Assembly: GCF_023073315.1 (NCBI RefSeq)
Contig: NZ_JADPJH010000020.1
Span: 38,217-102,216 of the forward strand
Direction of reading: 5' to 3'
DNA length: 64,000 bases
Source of the DNA: Bradyrhizobium sp. 1
GTDB taxonomy: Bacteria; Pseudomonadota; Alphaproteobacteria; Rhizobiales; Xanthobacteraceae
The notes under the pieces are model-generated. The model had not been told where the DNA came from. It was given only the letters and a program-made list of their open reading frames with translations, and made no database searches. The translations under genes and the position numbers were made by a program. Shown here piece after piece: positions 33,436-42,823 of this stretch. Numbering within the stretch: the first letter of the stretch is position 1; the number at the start of each line of letters is the position of its first letter.

Positions 33436-33597
33436 TTACTTCAGGGAGGTGCTGATCGAGCCGAACTTCAGCTTCAGTGTCGAGCCGAGATTGTTGACCA
33501 CGGCGATGATCGCAAGCGCGATGCCGGCGGCGATCAGGCCGTACTCGATTGCGGTCGCGCCGGTTTCGTCGGCCAGGAAGCGGCGAATGGTCTGCAT
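33436..33597 (-). CDS. Flp-family type IVb pilin
   Basis: From the ATG at 33597 the protein is 53 aa. After FLADE comes the Flp core TGATAIEYGLIAAGIALAII, with the Glu-Tyr pair and the hydrophobic helix of type IVb pilins; prepilin cleavage would fall near GAT-AIEYG. Tail NNLGSTLKLKFGSISTSLK is short. No tad/cpa secretion genes are nearby, so it would rely on a distant locus or is an orphan. Upstream residues in the longer frame are not coding. Confidence 0.88.
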   Translation of the reverse strand: MQTIRRFLADETGATAIEYGLIAAGIALAIIAVVNNLGSTLKLKFGSISTSLK

Positions 33598-33763
33598 GGT
33601 CTCACCAGAATTCCGAAGATGGGGGTTGGCGAGGACTATAGTCCGCTGGTCGCCGGTTCCCCTATGGGGAACCACGGCTTGCGTCAATTCCGGGTTAATT
33701 GCAAAAGGGAAAGCGCGGCGACGAGACCTGCATCCCGCCGCCAAGGCTGACTTGATGTTTGCG

Positions 33764-34822
33764 TCAGTTCTTCAGCACGATGCGGCCGACGACCTTGCCG
33801 GCGCGAAGCTCGTCGATCCATTTCTGGACGTCGCCCATCGGCTCTTCGCGCATCGGCGTCGGCTTGACCTTGCCGGCGCGGGCGAGCGCCATCAGTTCCT
33901 GGGCTTCCGCGAGCGTGCCGACCATGAAACCTTCGACGGTGAGGCGCTTGTAGACCCATTGCACCATCGGCAGCGTGAACTGGCCGCCCATCAGGCCGGA
34001 GACCACGACCTTGCCGCCGCGCGCGGCAACCGCGACCGCAAACGCCATCGACTTCTCGTTGCCGGCGAAGTCGACGACCTCGTCGAAGCCGCCCTCGGTT
34101 TCCTTCAGGATGCGCTTGATCACATCGGGCTCGGACGGATCGTAGGCGACGGCCGCGCCGTTCTTCAGCGCGGTGTCGCGCGCGGCCGGCGAGAGATCGG
34201 CAACCGTGATCGGCTGCTTGAACATCGCCTGCGCAAACGACAGGCCCATCATGCCGACGCCGCCGAGGCCGATCAGCAGCAAATTGCGCTGGCGCGGACG
34301 TTCGACCAGGCGCTTGAGCGCGCCGTAAGCGGTGACGCCCGAGCACATCAACGTCGCGGCCTGGTTGACGGGCAGCGGATCGTAGTCGAGCAGATATTTT
34401 GCGTCGGGCACCAGCACGTGGGTGGCAAAGCCGCCGTCGATGGAGACGCCGAGGAAGCGCTGCTTGGCACAGAGGTTCTCGTCGCCATTGGCGCAGTCGC
34501 GGCACTGGCCGCAGCCGATCCACGGAAACACCGCCTTCTGACTGCCGACAAGGCCGGGTGGAACGTCAGGGCCGACTTCGTCGACCACGCCCGCGATCTC
34601 GTGGCCCAGCGTGAAGGGAAGCGTCATGCCGCGCGTGGTGTCGAGCTTCTTGCCGCCACCGAGATCGGCATAGCCGTCCTGGATGTGCAGGTCGGAATGG
34701 CAGAGGCCGCAGCGCTCGATGCGCACCAGCACCTCGCGTCCTTGCGGCTTCGGCGTGTCGACGATGGTCTCGCACAAGGGCGCATCGAACTTGACCAGGG
34801 ACTGCCGACGCATCAACGCCAT
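33764..34822 (-). CDS. Zinc-dependent alcohol dehydrogenase (MDR family)
   Basis: The 352-aa protein has the catalytic-zinc ligands CGLCHSDLH (about residue 38) and GHEIAGVV, and the structural-zinc cluster CGQCRDCANGDENLC. The coenzyme domain shows LLIGLGGVGMMGLSFA. These are the marks of medium-chain alcohol dehydrogenases, which oxidise alcohols to aldehydes with NAD(P). The specific alcohol cannot be told from sequence. It is convergent in location with the rsmA operon end. Confidence 0.9.
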   Translation of the reverse strand: MALMRRQSLVKFDAPLCETIVDTPKPQGREVLVRIERCGLCHSDLHIQDGYADLGGGKKLDTTRGMTLPFTLGHEIAGVVDEVGPDVPPGLVGSQKAVFPWIGCGQCRDCANGDENLCAKQRFLGVSIDGGFATHVLVPDAKYLLDYDPLPVNQAATLMCSGVTAYGALKRLVERPRQRNLLLIGLGGVGMMGLSFAQAMFKQPITVADLSPAARDTALKNGAAVAYDPSEPDVIKRILKETEGGFDEVVDFAGNEKSMAFAVAVAARGGKVVVSGLMGGQFTLPMVQWVYKRLTVEGFMVGTLAEAQELMALARAGKVKPTPMREEPMGDVQKWIDELRAGKVVGRIVLKN

Positions 34823-34846
34823 ATTCCTTCCTCCGAAATTTATGTC

Positions 34847-35701
34847 CTAGCTTTCGTTCCGTATATCCGCCAATTCACGCGCCATGGCAACAAAGCCCGA
34901 AATCGGAATCGTCTCCGCGCGCCGCGTCGCATCGACGCCGGCGGCTGCCGCAAGCCGCGCGGGATCGACACCCAGCGATTTCAGGCTTTGCCGCAGCATT
35001 TTGCGGCGCTGGCCGAAGGCGCTCGCCGCGACTTGCTCGAGCATCTTGCGATCGCAAGCGAGAGGTTCTGCGCGTGGCACCAGGCGGACGACGGAGGAGG
35101 TGACCTTCGGCGGCGGCACGAAGGCGGACGGCGCAATGTCGAACAGGATCTTTGTCTCGCAGCGCCAGTTGGCGAGCACGCCGAGGCGGCCATAGGCCTC
35201 CTCGTCCTCGCGCGCGACGATGCGCTCGCCGACCTCGCGCTGGAACATCAAGACCAGCATGTCGTACCAGGGCGGCCAGGGCTCGGTGGTGAGCCAGCCG
35301 ATCAGCAGCTGGGTCGCAATGTTGTAGGGCAGATTGGCGACGATCTTTGCACGTTCACCCGCGAGCAGCGGGCGCGGATCGAAGGTCATGGCATCGCCAT
35401 GCACGATCTCGAGCCTATCAGGATAGCGCGCGGAAATATCCTGAAGCGCCGGGATCGCGCGTTCGTCATGCTCGATCGCGATGACGCGCTTGGCGCCGAG
35501 CGCGAGCAGCGCGCGCGTCAATCCACCGGGGCCGGGACCGATCTCGACGATGGTGGAGTCTTCCAGGGGAGTAGCCGCACGCGCGATCCGCGCGGTGAGA
35601 TTGAGATCGAGCAGAAAGTTCTGACCGAGCGATTTGCGGGCTGACAGCCCGTGCTGGCGAATGACCTCGCGGAGCGGCGGGAGGTCGTCGATCCCGCTCA
35701 T
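34847..35701 (-). CDS. rsmA: 16S rRNA (adenine1518-N6/adenine1519-N6)-dimethyltransferase
   Basis: The 284-aa protein has the KsgA signature: [11 protein letters not shown] at about 22-32, the SAM motif [20 protein letters not shown], and [15 protein letters not shown] (catalytic NLPY). It dimethylates two adenines in helix 45 of 16S rRNA late in 30S assembly. The start ATG shares one nt with the pdxA stop (TGATG), so translation is coupled. Confidence 0.96.
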   Translation of the reverse strand: MSGIDDLPPLREVIRQHGLSARKSLGQNFLLDLNLTARIARAATPLEDSTIVEIGPGPGGLTRALLALGAKRVIAIEHDERAIPALQDISARYPDRLEIVHGDAMTFDPRPLLAGERAKIVANLPYNIATQLLIGWLTTEPWPPWYDMLVLMFQREVGERIVAREDEEAYGRLGVLANWRCETKILFDIAPSAFVPPPKVTSSVVRLVPRAEPLACDRKMLEQVAASAFGQRRKMLRQSLKSLGVDPARLAAAAGVDATRRAETIPISGFVAMARELADIRNES

Positions 35702-36726
35702 CAGCTGTTCGCCGCCGCCATGCGGCTGGCGAGCTTGAGCGCCGCGATCAGGCTTGCGGGATTGGCCTTAGCCGTGCCGGCGATGTCGAAGGCGGTGCCG
35801 TGATCGGGCGAAGTGCGGATGAAGGGCAGGCCGAGCGTCACGTTGACGGCATCGTCGAAGGCCACCGTCTTGATCGGGATCAGCGCCTGGTCGTGATACA
35901 TGCAGACCGCGCAGTCATAGGTATTGCGCGCGGCTTCGTGGAACATGGTGTCGGCGGGCAGCGGCCCCCTGGCCTCGATGCCGTCATTGCGCAGGACTTT
36001 GAGCGCCGGCGCGATCACCGTCTGCTCCTCATGGCCGAGCGAGCCTTCTTCGCCGGCATGCGGATTGAGGCCGGAGATCGCGATCCGCGGCCTGTCGATG
36101 CCGAAGCGGGATTTCAGTTCGCCTGCGACGATACGCACGGTCGAGACGATCAGTTCGCTGGTGAGCTGGACAAGCGCATCGCGCAAGGGGACGTGGATGG
36201 TCACGGGGACCACGGCGAGCCGCGGCGACCACAGCATCATCACCGGCTGCGGCACGCGACCGCCCTCAGCTGCAAGCTCGGCGAGGAATTCGGTGTGGCC
36301 GGGATGGCGGAAGCCTGCGCGGTAGAGCACGCTCTTGGCGATCGGATTGGTGACGACGGCGCTGGCACGTCCCGCGCGCACATCGCCCACTGCCTGGCGG
36401 ATCGAGGCAAGCGCGGCCGGCGCGCTCGCTTCATCGGGCTTGCCGGGCTCGGCGGTCGCGCGCTCGCCCGTTGCGACCACGGGCAGGGCCTCGGGGAAGG
36501 CGGCTGCGGCCTCGCTCGCGTTCACGGAGGCGATCCGGATATCGGCGCCGAGCGCCTTCTCAAGGGCCTTGGCGCGGCGGGCGACGAAAGCCTCGTCGCC
36601 GAGCAGATAGAAGGCGGGCAGGTTCAGCTCACGGCGCCGGAGCCAGGCGGCGATCGTGATGTCGGGGCCGATGCCGGCGGGCTCTCCCAGGGTCAGGGCA
36701 AGGGGCTTTATCGGGTGGTTGGCCAT
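35701..36726 (-). CDS. pdxA: 4-hydroxythreonine-4-phosphate dehydrogenase
   Basis: From the ATG at 36726 the protein is 341 aa. Conserved parts are [50 protein letters not shown] and the metal-binding [37 protein letters not shown]. It oxidises 4-phosphohydroxy-threonine in pyridoxal phosphate synthesis. The frame upstream of 36726 overlaps surA and is not used. Its start overlaps the surA stop by one nt. Confidence 0.96.
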   Translation of the reverse strand: MANHPIKPLALTLGEPAGIGPDITIAAWLRRRELNLPAFYLLGDEAFVARRAKALEKALGADIRIASVNASEAAAAFPEALPVVATGERATAEPGKPDEASAPAALASIRQAVGDVRAGRASAVVTNPIAKSVLYRAGFRHPGHTEFLAELAAEGGRVPQPVMMLWSPRLAVVPVTIHVPLRDALVQLTSELIVSTVRIVAGELKSRFGIDRPRIAISGLNPHAGEEGSLGHEEQTVIAPALKVLRNDGIEARGPLPADTMFHEAARNTYDCAVCMYHDQALIPIKTVAFDDAVNVTLGLPFIRTSPDHGTAFDIAGTAKANPASLIAALKLASRMAAANS

Positions 36727-37661
36727 CAGCGGTTGCGATATTCGATCATCGCCGCCTTGCGGAGCTCCTCGAGGTAGGTCTTCTGCGTCTTCTCGTACTT
36801 CTCCTGATACATCTTCTCGCGGACTTCGCGCTTCTTCGGCGTGTCGATCATGGTCGGCTTGCGCGAGCACAGCACCACCATCTCGATGCCCGCCTTGGTC
36901 ACCTCAGGCGCGGTCAGATGGCCGATCGGCGTATCGTCGAGCACCTTGCGCAGCGCCTCCGGCAGCTCCGCAGTGGTCTTGGTGACGCTGTCGCGGATGG
37001 TGGCGTTCGGCGTCGAGCGGAACAGCGAATTGGCCTCCTCGCAGCTTCCGACGCGCGAGCGGTAGGTCTCGGCTTCTTTCTGCCGCGTCTCCAGGAAGGC
37101 CGCAGACGAGCCGCGCGGCACGATCAGCACGATCGGTTGCATCTTGTACTCGGTGCCCTCGATCTGGAGCTTGTCGCCGGTCTGGGCCTGCACGGCCTGC
37201 GCGACGTCGCGCTCGCCGACCATCAGCTTCTCCTTGTAGCGGCCGCGCACGAGGCTGGTCCAGACCATCTCGGCCTTCATGCGGCCCTTCAGCGTCTCGG
37301 GGCGGACGCCTTTCGATTCGAGCGACTTGGTGAGCTGGTCCGGGGTGAGGCGCATGCGCTGTGCCATGCCCTCGTAGGATCCGTTGATGTCGGAGACGCC
37401 GGGATCGACGCCGTACTTCTTGCCCTCCTTCATCTTCACCCTGTCGTCGATCAGTTCGTTGATGACGTCCTGCCGGGCCGGGGCCTTCTGCGTCGTCAGC
37501 AGGTCGAGCTTGGAGCGCTGCTCGATGTCGAAATCGGTGATCGGATCGCCGTTGACCATCACGACGATGTTCTGCGCGCGCGATGGCGAGGGCAGACCGG
37601 TCAGGATCAATCCGGCACCGATGGCGAGGAGGAGGCGGAAGACAGGCAATGAGGTCGTCAT
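36726..37661 (-). CDS. surA: SurA N-terminal domain chaperone-like protein
   Basis: The 311-aa protein has a signal peptide (cleavage near SRA, residue 29) and then the SurA N-terminal region: VVMVNGDPITDFDIEQRSKL and RQDVINELIDDRVKMKEGKKYGV. The later part aligns with a single degenerate parvulin-like domain and is shorter than E. coli SurA (about 430 aa, two parvulin domains). It probably escorts outer-membrane proteins through the periplasm. Placement between lptD and pdxA is the classical one. Confidence 0.88.
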   Translation of the reverse strand: MTTSLPVFRLLLAIGAGLILTGLPSPSRAQNIVVMVNGDPITDFDIEQRSKLDLLTTQKAPARQDVINELIDDRVKMKEGKKYGVDPGVSDINGSYEGMAQRMRLTPDQLTKSLESKGVRPETLKGRMKAEMVWTSLVRGRYKEKLMVGERDVAQAVQAQTGDKLQIEGTEYKMQPIVLIVPRGSSAAFLETRQKEAETYRSRVGSCEEANSLFRSTPNATIRDSVTKTTAELPEALRKVLDDTPIGHLTAPEVTKAGIEMVVLCSRKPTMIDTPKKREVREKMYQEKYEKTQKTYLEELRKAAMIEYRNR

Positions 37662-37731
37662 GATTGTTGTCGCTCACATGTCAGCCGGGATGAGCTCGCG
37701 ATCGGGAACACGCCGCCGGTACTTCAGACGC

Positions 37732-40218
37732 TTACTGGATGCCGGCGGAGCTGCCGCTGCCGGTCGATGTCGCCAGCGTGCGCAGGCCGATCTGGAACAT
37801 GAACGCGTGGCTCAGCGTGGGCGGCGTCGAGCCCGCGGAGTAGCTATACGAAGTTACATAGTTCGCCGCCAGCACGAAGCAATCGTCGACATAGCCGGCA
37901 CCGATGACATACTGATTGATCTTGTTGGCCTCGAGGTCCCAGCGCGCCGAGCCGGTCACGACCCAGTTGGCGGCGACCTTCAGCGAGCCTGACGTCAGGA
38001 TGCCCGCGCGGCGGGTCAGATAGCCGAGTTCCGGCTGCGCCGCGTAATTGCCGTACATCATGCTGACCGACCAGCGATTGAAGTTGGCGCGGCCTTCCGC
38101 CTCGAAACGCTGGACGTTCCAAGTCTCCTCGTCCATGCGGGAGCGGACGCTGAACGTATAGGTGCTGTTGGGCGAGTAGGCGGCGCTCGCCACGTAATCG
38201 GAGCGCGGCTTGTCGAGGCCGGAATTGATACCGGTATTGATGGAGTCCTGGACCGCGTAGGAGTTCATGCCGAACAGCTGGTAGGACTGGCCGAACAGCA
38301 CCTTGACGGCGCCGCCCCGGTCGAACTGCGTGGTGGCCTGCACGCCGACATTGGCGCGGCCGCCGCCCTCGACACGGTCGTAGCCGGAGAACTTGTCGAC
38401 GTTGAACAGGTTCGAAGTGTCGAACACCATGCTCTGCGCGTCCTCGTTCGGCAGCTTGCCGGCATAGGTCTCGTTCGGGCGGATGATGATCTGCGCGATC
38501 GGCTCGATCGTGGTCGAACCCCAGGGCTGAACGTTGATGAAGGGATAGCGGTATTCGAGGCCGACGGTCGGCATCAGGCGGAACGCCTGGGTGTCGCCGG
38601 TGGCCAGGTAGTTCGACACGCCCGGCTGGTTGGAGACATCGGCGTTGATCGCGTCGGCGCGCAGGATCGCGAACGGCGTCCAGATCTCGCCGAACGGATC
38701 GGTGTAGGATTTGCGCCACTGCGCTTCCGCCGTCAGGCGGGTGTAGGTGCCGGGGAAGCCGCGCAAGAGGCACTGCGACGGCGTGCGGGCGAGCGGGTCG
38801 GCCGACGTCGTCGCGCACAGGCTGTTGGTGTTGGCGAGCGTCGTGATCGGATCAAACACGGCGTCGTTGCGGGTCAGATTGACGAAGTTCGTCTTGTAGG
38901 AGAACTCGCCGCCAAACACCGGATAATTGATCACGTTCGAGTAGTCGATCACGGGATAGACGACCGGCACCTGCTGCTGGTTGCCCGAGTAGCTCAGCCA
39001 GTACATCGTGCGCGCGTCGAAGAAGCTGCGGCTGCCGACGCCGGTCAGATAGAGCTGCGAGACCGCGTCCGTCGGCAGGCTCAGGAATGAGCCGAGCGGA
39101 TCGCGATAGGCCGACAGGCGATAATCCGACATGAAATAATAGTCGGAGAGGATGACGCCGTCCCAGCCCCAGACCCATTTGTCGTTCAGCGCGAACTGGC
39201 CCTTGGTCTCGACACCGCCGCGGAACTGGCGATCACCGGGGAGGCCTGCGAACTTGTCGGGGGCGAGCTGGTCGATGCCGTAGACGCGGATCTGATAGGC
39301 GCCGTCCATCAGGCGCTGGCGGAACTCGGCCTGGAACAGCACGCCCTGCTTGGAGGTGATGCGCGGGCTGAAGGTCGCGTCCATGTCCGGCGCGATCGCC
39401 CAGTAGAACGGGACTTCGACGCCGTAGCCGAACGCGGTGTAGGAGGTGAAGCCCGGCATCAGGAAGCCGGTCTTGCGCTTCACGGTTGGGTCGGGCGTCG
39501 AGAAATAGGGCATGTAGGCGATCGGCACGCCGAAGAACTCGAGCTGTGCCGTCTCGAAATACAGCATCTTCTCCTGCTGGTCGTGGATGATGCGGGCACC
39601 CTTGACCTGCCAGAGCGGCGGCTTCTTCGGATCGTCCTTGCACGGCGCGCAGGCCGTGTAGACGCCGTTTTCGAACACGGTGTAGTTGCCGCTGGAGCGG
39701 TCGGCGCGGCTTGCCGCCATGCGGGTCTGGTCGGCAGTGTCCACGCGCAGTGAATCGACGAAACCGTCGCGGTAGTCGTCAGACAGATCCAGGATCTCGG
39801 CATAGGTGATCTTGCCGTCGGCATCCGTCATGCGGATGTTGCCTTCGGCATGGAGCCGCTTGCTCTTCTGGTCGTAGATGACCCTGTCGGCCTCGACGCT
39901 GGTGCCGTTGTAGAACAGCTGGACGTTACCGACCGCGGAGACGCGCGAATTATTGTAGTCGTAATCGACCTCGGTCGCCTGAACCAGCATCTGGTTGTCG
40001 TTGGCGACCTTCGGCGGTTTGGGGCGCGGCGGCAGCGGATTGTAGGTGAAGGCCTGGGCCGAGGCGGGGGCTACGAGGGCTGCGTCCATCAGCGCGCCAA
40101 GCGATGCCGCAGCGGCGACCGCCAGCAGCAGCCTGCGAATCGACAAGCTGCATCCGTTCGCGCGCACTACGATGCGTCGCGCCAAACGAGACACGGGTCC
40201 GCGATGGACGGCAGTCAC
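37732..40218 (-). CDS. lptD: LPS assembly outer-membrane protein LptD
   Basis: I use GTG 40218, which overlaps the lptG TAG by one nt, for 828 aa. A signal peptide ends ASAQA. The OstA/LptA-like periplasmic domain follows (EVDYDYNNSRVSAVGNVQLFYNGTSVEADRVIYDQ and AEGNIRMTDADGKITYAE), then a large beta-barrel rich in aromatic strands with GFTSYTAFGYGVEVPFYW. Cys residues near CAPCKDDPKK may be the disulphide sites. With LptE it inserts lipopolysaccharide in the outer leaflet. Confidence 0.94.
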   Translation of the reverse strand: MTAVHRGPVSRLARRIVVRANGCSLSIRRLLLAVAAAASLGALMDAALVAPASAQAFTYNPLPPRPKPPKVANDNQMLVQATEVDYDYNNSRVSAVGNVQLFYNGTSVEADRVIYDQKSKRLHAEGNIRMTDADGKITYAEILDLSDDYRDGFVDSLRVDTADQTRMAASRADRSSGNYTVFENGVYTACAPCKDDPKKPPLWQVKGARIIHDQQEKMLYFETAQLEFFGVPIAYMPYFSTPDPTVKRKTGFLMPGFTSYTAFGYGVEVPFYWAIAPDMDATFSPRITSKQGVLFQAEFRQRLMDGAYQIRVYGIDQLAPDKFAGLPGDRQFRGGVETKGQFALNDKWVWGWDGVILSDYYFMSDYRLSAYRDPLGSFLSLPTDAVSQLYLTGVGSRSFFDARTMYWLSYSGNQQQVPVVYPVIDYSNVINYPVFGGEFSYKTNFVNLTRNDAVFDPITTLANTNSLCATTSADPLARTPSQCLLRGFPGTYTRLTAEAQWRKSYTDPFGEIWTPFAILRADAINADVSNQPGVSNYLATGDTQAFRLMPTVGLEYRYPFINVQPWGSTTIEPIAQIIIRPNETYAGKLPNEDAQSMVFDTSNLFNVDKFSGYDRVEGGGRANVGVQATTQFDRGGAVKVLFGQSYQLFGMNSYAVQDSINTGINSGLDKPRSDYVASAAYSPNSTYTFSVRSRMDEETWNVQRFEAEGRANFNRWSVSMMYGNYAAQPELGYLTRRAGILTSGSLKVAANWVVTGSARWDLEANKINQYVIGAGYVDDCFVLAANYVTSYSYSAGSTPPTLSHAFMFQIGLRTLATSTGSGSSAGIQ

Positions 40219-41315
40219 TAACCGTCCTCCTGGTACAGCAAGGCCAAAAAGCCGGTGAGGCCGCCCACCACCACGGGCAACCACGCCGCAGCGATCGGAT
40301 GCATCAACTCAGCCTTGCTCAAGTCTTCAGTCACTTTCGACAAAACGTAGAGCAGAAAGCCTGCGCCCACGCCACTCAAAACCATCTTCTGTACGCCGCC
40401 CATCCGGAAGAAGCGCAACGACACGGAGGCCGCGAGCATCACCATGGCGGCGAGCAAAAACGGCTGCGCCAACAGCTTGTGATACTGGAGTCGATAGCCG
40501 GCTGTCGCGAAGCCCGAGCTTTCGGACGAGCGGATGTAGCTCGGTAGTTGCCAAAAGGACACAGTCTCGGGTGTGGAAAAGCTGTTGCGGACCTGGGCCT
40601 CGGTCAACGTCGTCGGAATCTCCAAACTGGCCTGATCGACCGGCGCTGAATCCAGCGAGAAGCGACGCACCGACTTGAACAGCCAATGGCCCGACTCGAG
40701 CGTCGCCTCGCGTGCTTCGATCCGCTCCTTGAAGTGCTGCTCTGTGTCAAACCGGAACAGCGTCAGCCCGGTGAGGCGAACGCCCTGCTGCTCGCTGCGC
40801 GCGGCATTGATGATGGTCTGTCCGTCGCTGGTGACCTGGTTGAGCCAGAAGCCGGAGGCATCCTGAATGCCGCCGCCGGGCGCCGAGCCGAACAGCTCGG
40901 CCTCCATGCGCTTGGAGAGCTCGCGCAGATTCGCCGACATCGGATTGTAGGCGACGGTGGCGATCACACCGATCAAGAGCGCGCTGCCGAGCGCCGGCGA
41001 GATGAACTGCCAGGCCGAGATGCCGGCGGCGCGCGCGACCACGAGTTCCAGCCTGCGGGAGAGGGCGAGATAGCAGGTCATGGCGCCGATCAGCATGCAG
41101 AACGGCGTCAGCTTCTCCAGCAATTGCGGCACCCGGAACAGCGAGGTCTCGGCCACCATGATCGCGGACGCCGATGCAAGGCCGGAGGTCTTGCGCACCA
41201 TCTCGATGTAGTCGACCAGCACCAGCAGCAGGAAGATGCTGGCGAACACGCCGAGTGCGGCGACCACGAAGCGGCCGGCGAAATAGCGCCCGAGTGTGTT
41301 GGTGAGCATGCTCAT
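40218..41315 (-). CDS. lptG: LPS export ABC transporter permease LptG
   Basis: From the ATG at 41315, which overlaps the lptF stop as ATGA, the protein is 365 aa. It has six membrane spans, three at each end, around a periplasmic beta-jellyroll. The start TNTLGRYFAGRFVVAALGVF and the segment LSRRLELVVARAAGISAWQF are typical. It works with LptF and LptB to pull LPS from the inner membrane. An ATG at 41309 is a second option. Confidence 0.94.
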   Translation of the reverse strand: MSMLTNTLGRYFAGRFVVAALGVFASIFLLLVLVDYIEMVRKTSGLASASAIMVAETSLFRVPQLLEKLTPFCMLIGAMTCYLALSRRLELVVARAAGISAWQFISPALGSALLIGVIATVAYNPMSANLRELSKRMEAELFGSAPGGGIQDASGFWLNQVTSDGQTIINAARSEQQGVRLTGLTLFRFDTEQHFKERIEAREATLESGHWLFKSVRRFSLDSAPVDQASLEIPTTLTEAQVRNSFSTPETVSFWQLPSYIRSSESSGFATAGYRLQYHKLLAQPFLLAAMVMLAASVSLRFFRMGGVQKMVLSGVGAGFLLYVLSKVTEDLSKAELMHPIAAAWLPVVVGGLTGFLALLYQEDG

Positions 41316-42481
41316 GCGGCGGCCGGCCGTCTGAACAGCCGCGCGATGCGTGCATTCGATCTGTTGATGGCCTCCATCAGACGGGCGGGCGGCTCGACCA
41401 CGACGCCGCCGATGATCATCCACAGCCCGACGCCGATGCCACCGAGAACCATCGCGTACTGGACCAGCACCGGGCCCTGCGATTTCACCGCCATCACCGA
41501 GCAGGCGAAGCCGGCCATGCGCAGGCCGAACACCGCGATGATGGAGCCGCCGATCGAGAAATTGCGGCTCTGGCGGGTGGTGCGCGGCGCGCCGAGAAAG
41601 GCGAAGGTCAGCACGGCAAACGCGAACGGATAGATCGGCGCCAACAGGCTGTCATGCAGGGCCGAGCGGAACTGCCCGGGAATCTGCTTGTAGACCGGGT
41701 CGTCCTCGGTGGGCGAGAACAGCTCCCAGAGATAGCGCTCGCGGATGCCGAGGGTGACGTCATGGCCCTGGTTGCCGAACTTCGACATGTCGAAGCCGTA
41801 GCGGCCGAACGCCACCAGCGCGGGGTCGCGCTTGCCGGCCTCGAAACGCTGGAGGTTGCCGTCCTTCAGCACCAGGAACGAGCCGTTCTCGTTCTTCACG
41901 ACCTCGCCGTGCTCGGCGACGATCGAGACGCGCTCATTGGGATCGCGGCGGTCGTCGATGAAGATGCCGGCGAGGATACCGCCAGGCAGGCGCTCGCGGA
42001 TCCGGATCGTGAGGTTCTTGTCGAGCTGGGCGAAACGGCCGGGTTGGAGGATGTTGGTGAGCACGTCGGCGGTGATCTCGGCGTCCCACTGCTTGATCCG
42101 CCGCATGCCGTCGGGGGCGAGATAGGCCGCGATGAAGGCAACCAGCGCTGCCACGACGCAGGTCGCATAGAAGAACGGATAGAACAGCCGGAACGGCGAG
42201 AAGCCGGCGGCATTCATCACGATGATCTCGGAATCGGTCGCGAGCTTGTTCAGCGTGTGCGAGATCGCGATCATCAGCGCGATCGGCGAGATGATCAGGA
42301 CCAGCGCCGGCACGACGAGGCTGGTGATGCCGAGGAAGGTCAGGATGGTCTGACCCTGGCTCGTCATCAGGTCGATACCGCGCAACGCCTGCGTAATCCA
42401 GATCACGCCGGTGAGGCTGACCAGGACGAGCGCAAACGACGCCAGCGTCGTGCGGAAGATATACTTATCGATCGACCCCAT
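41312..42481 (-). CDS. lptF: LPS export ABC transporter permease LptF
   Basis: The 389-aa protein opens MGSIDKYIFRTTLASFALVLVSLTGVIW and has LptF/YjgP features: a conserved LNKLATDSEIIVMNAAGFSPFRLFYP loop that contacts LptB, six membrane spans and a central periplasmic domain. It is the first gene of the envelope operon lptF-lptG-lptD-surA-pdxA-rsmA. The promoter lies in the 341-nt divergent gap with pepA. Confidence 0.95.
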   Translation of the reverse strand: MGSIDKYIFRTTLASFALVLVSLTGVIWITQALRGIDLMTSQGQTILTFLGITSLVVPALVLIISPIALMIAISHTLNKLATDSEIIVMNAAGFSPFRLFYPFFYATCVVAALVAFIAAYLAPDGMRRIKQWDAEITADVLTNILQPGRFAQLDKNLTIRIRERLPGGILAGIFIDDRRDPNERVSIVAEHGEVVKNENGSFLVLKDGNLQRFEAGKRDPALVAFGRYGFDMSKFGNQGHDVTLGIRERYLWELFSPTEDDPVYKQIPGQFRSALHDSLLAPIYPFAFAVLTFAFLGAPRTTRQSRNFSIGGSIIAVFGLRMAGFACSVMAVKSQGPVLVQYAMVLGGIGVGLWMIIGGVVVEPPARLMEAINRSNARIARLFRRPAAA

Positions 42482-42823
42482 GCGCTACCGCACGAATCCC
42501 CACCAAGACCCCAACACAGGCCGGAAGTCTGGCCGTCCGACCAATCCCCCTGACAGGGGATCCCCAAGGTCGGCCAACCACCTCTTCCACCGGCTTACTC
42601 TCTCACTACCATCCCTTTGATCCGTCAACAAAATGGCCGCCCCGTGGCACCCTCGCCATATGGTTAATATTTCCCTCGTTGTGGCCTTGTGGCCACGGCG
42701 GTGCTTGGCATCTGCGGGGCCGGTGGCCCATAGTGGGGAAAGTCCAGTGAATCGCCGTTCAGCTCCGGCCCGTGGCCGGGACCGCCAAACGGCGAAAAGA
42801 CAGATGTTTTGAAGGAGTTACTC
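42482..42823. other. Divergent promoter region between lptF and pepA
   Basis: No gene. A GTGGCC TTGT GGCCAC hairpin lies at 42681-42696 and an imperfect CCCCTGACAGGGG hairpin near 42550. The region must hold both the lptF operon promoter and the pepA promoter; I could not place boxes with confidence. Confidence 0.5.

Noticed and set aside
33209..35644. An 811-codon open frame on the plus strand
   Set aside because: It lies antisense to the alcohol dehydrogenase, pilin and rsmA genes, whose motifs are clear. Its composition is that of a shadow frame in GC-rich DNA.
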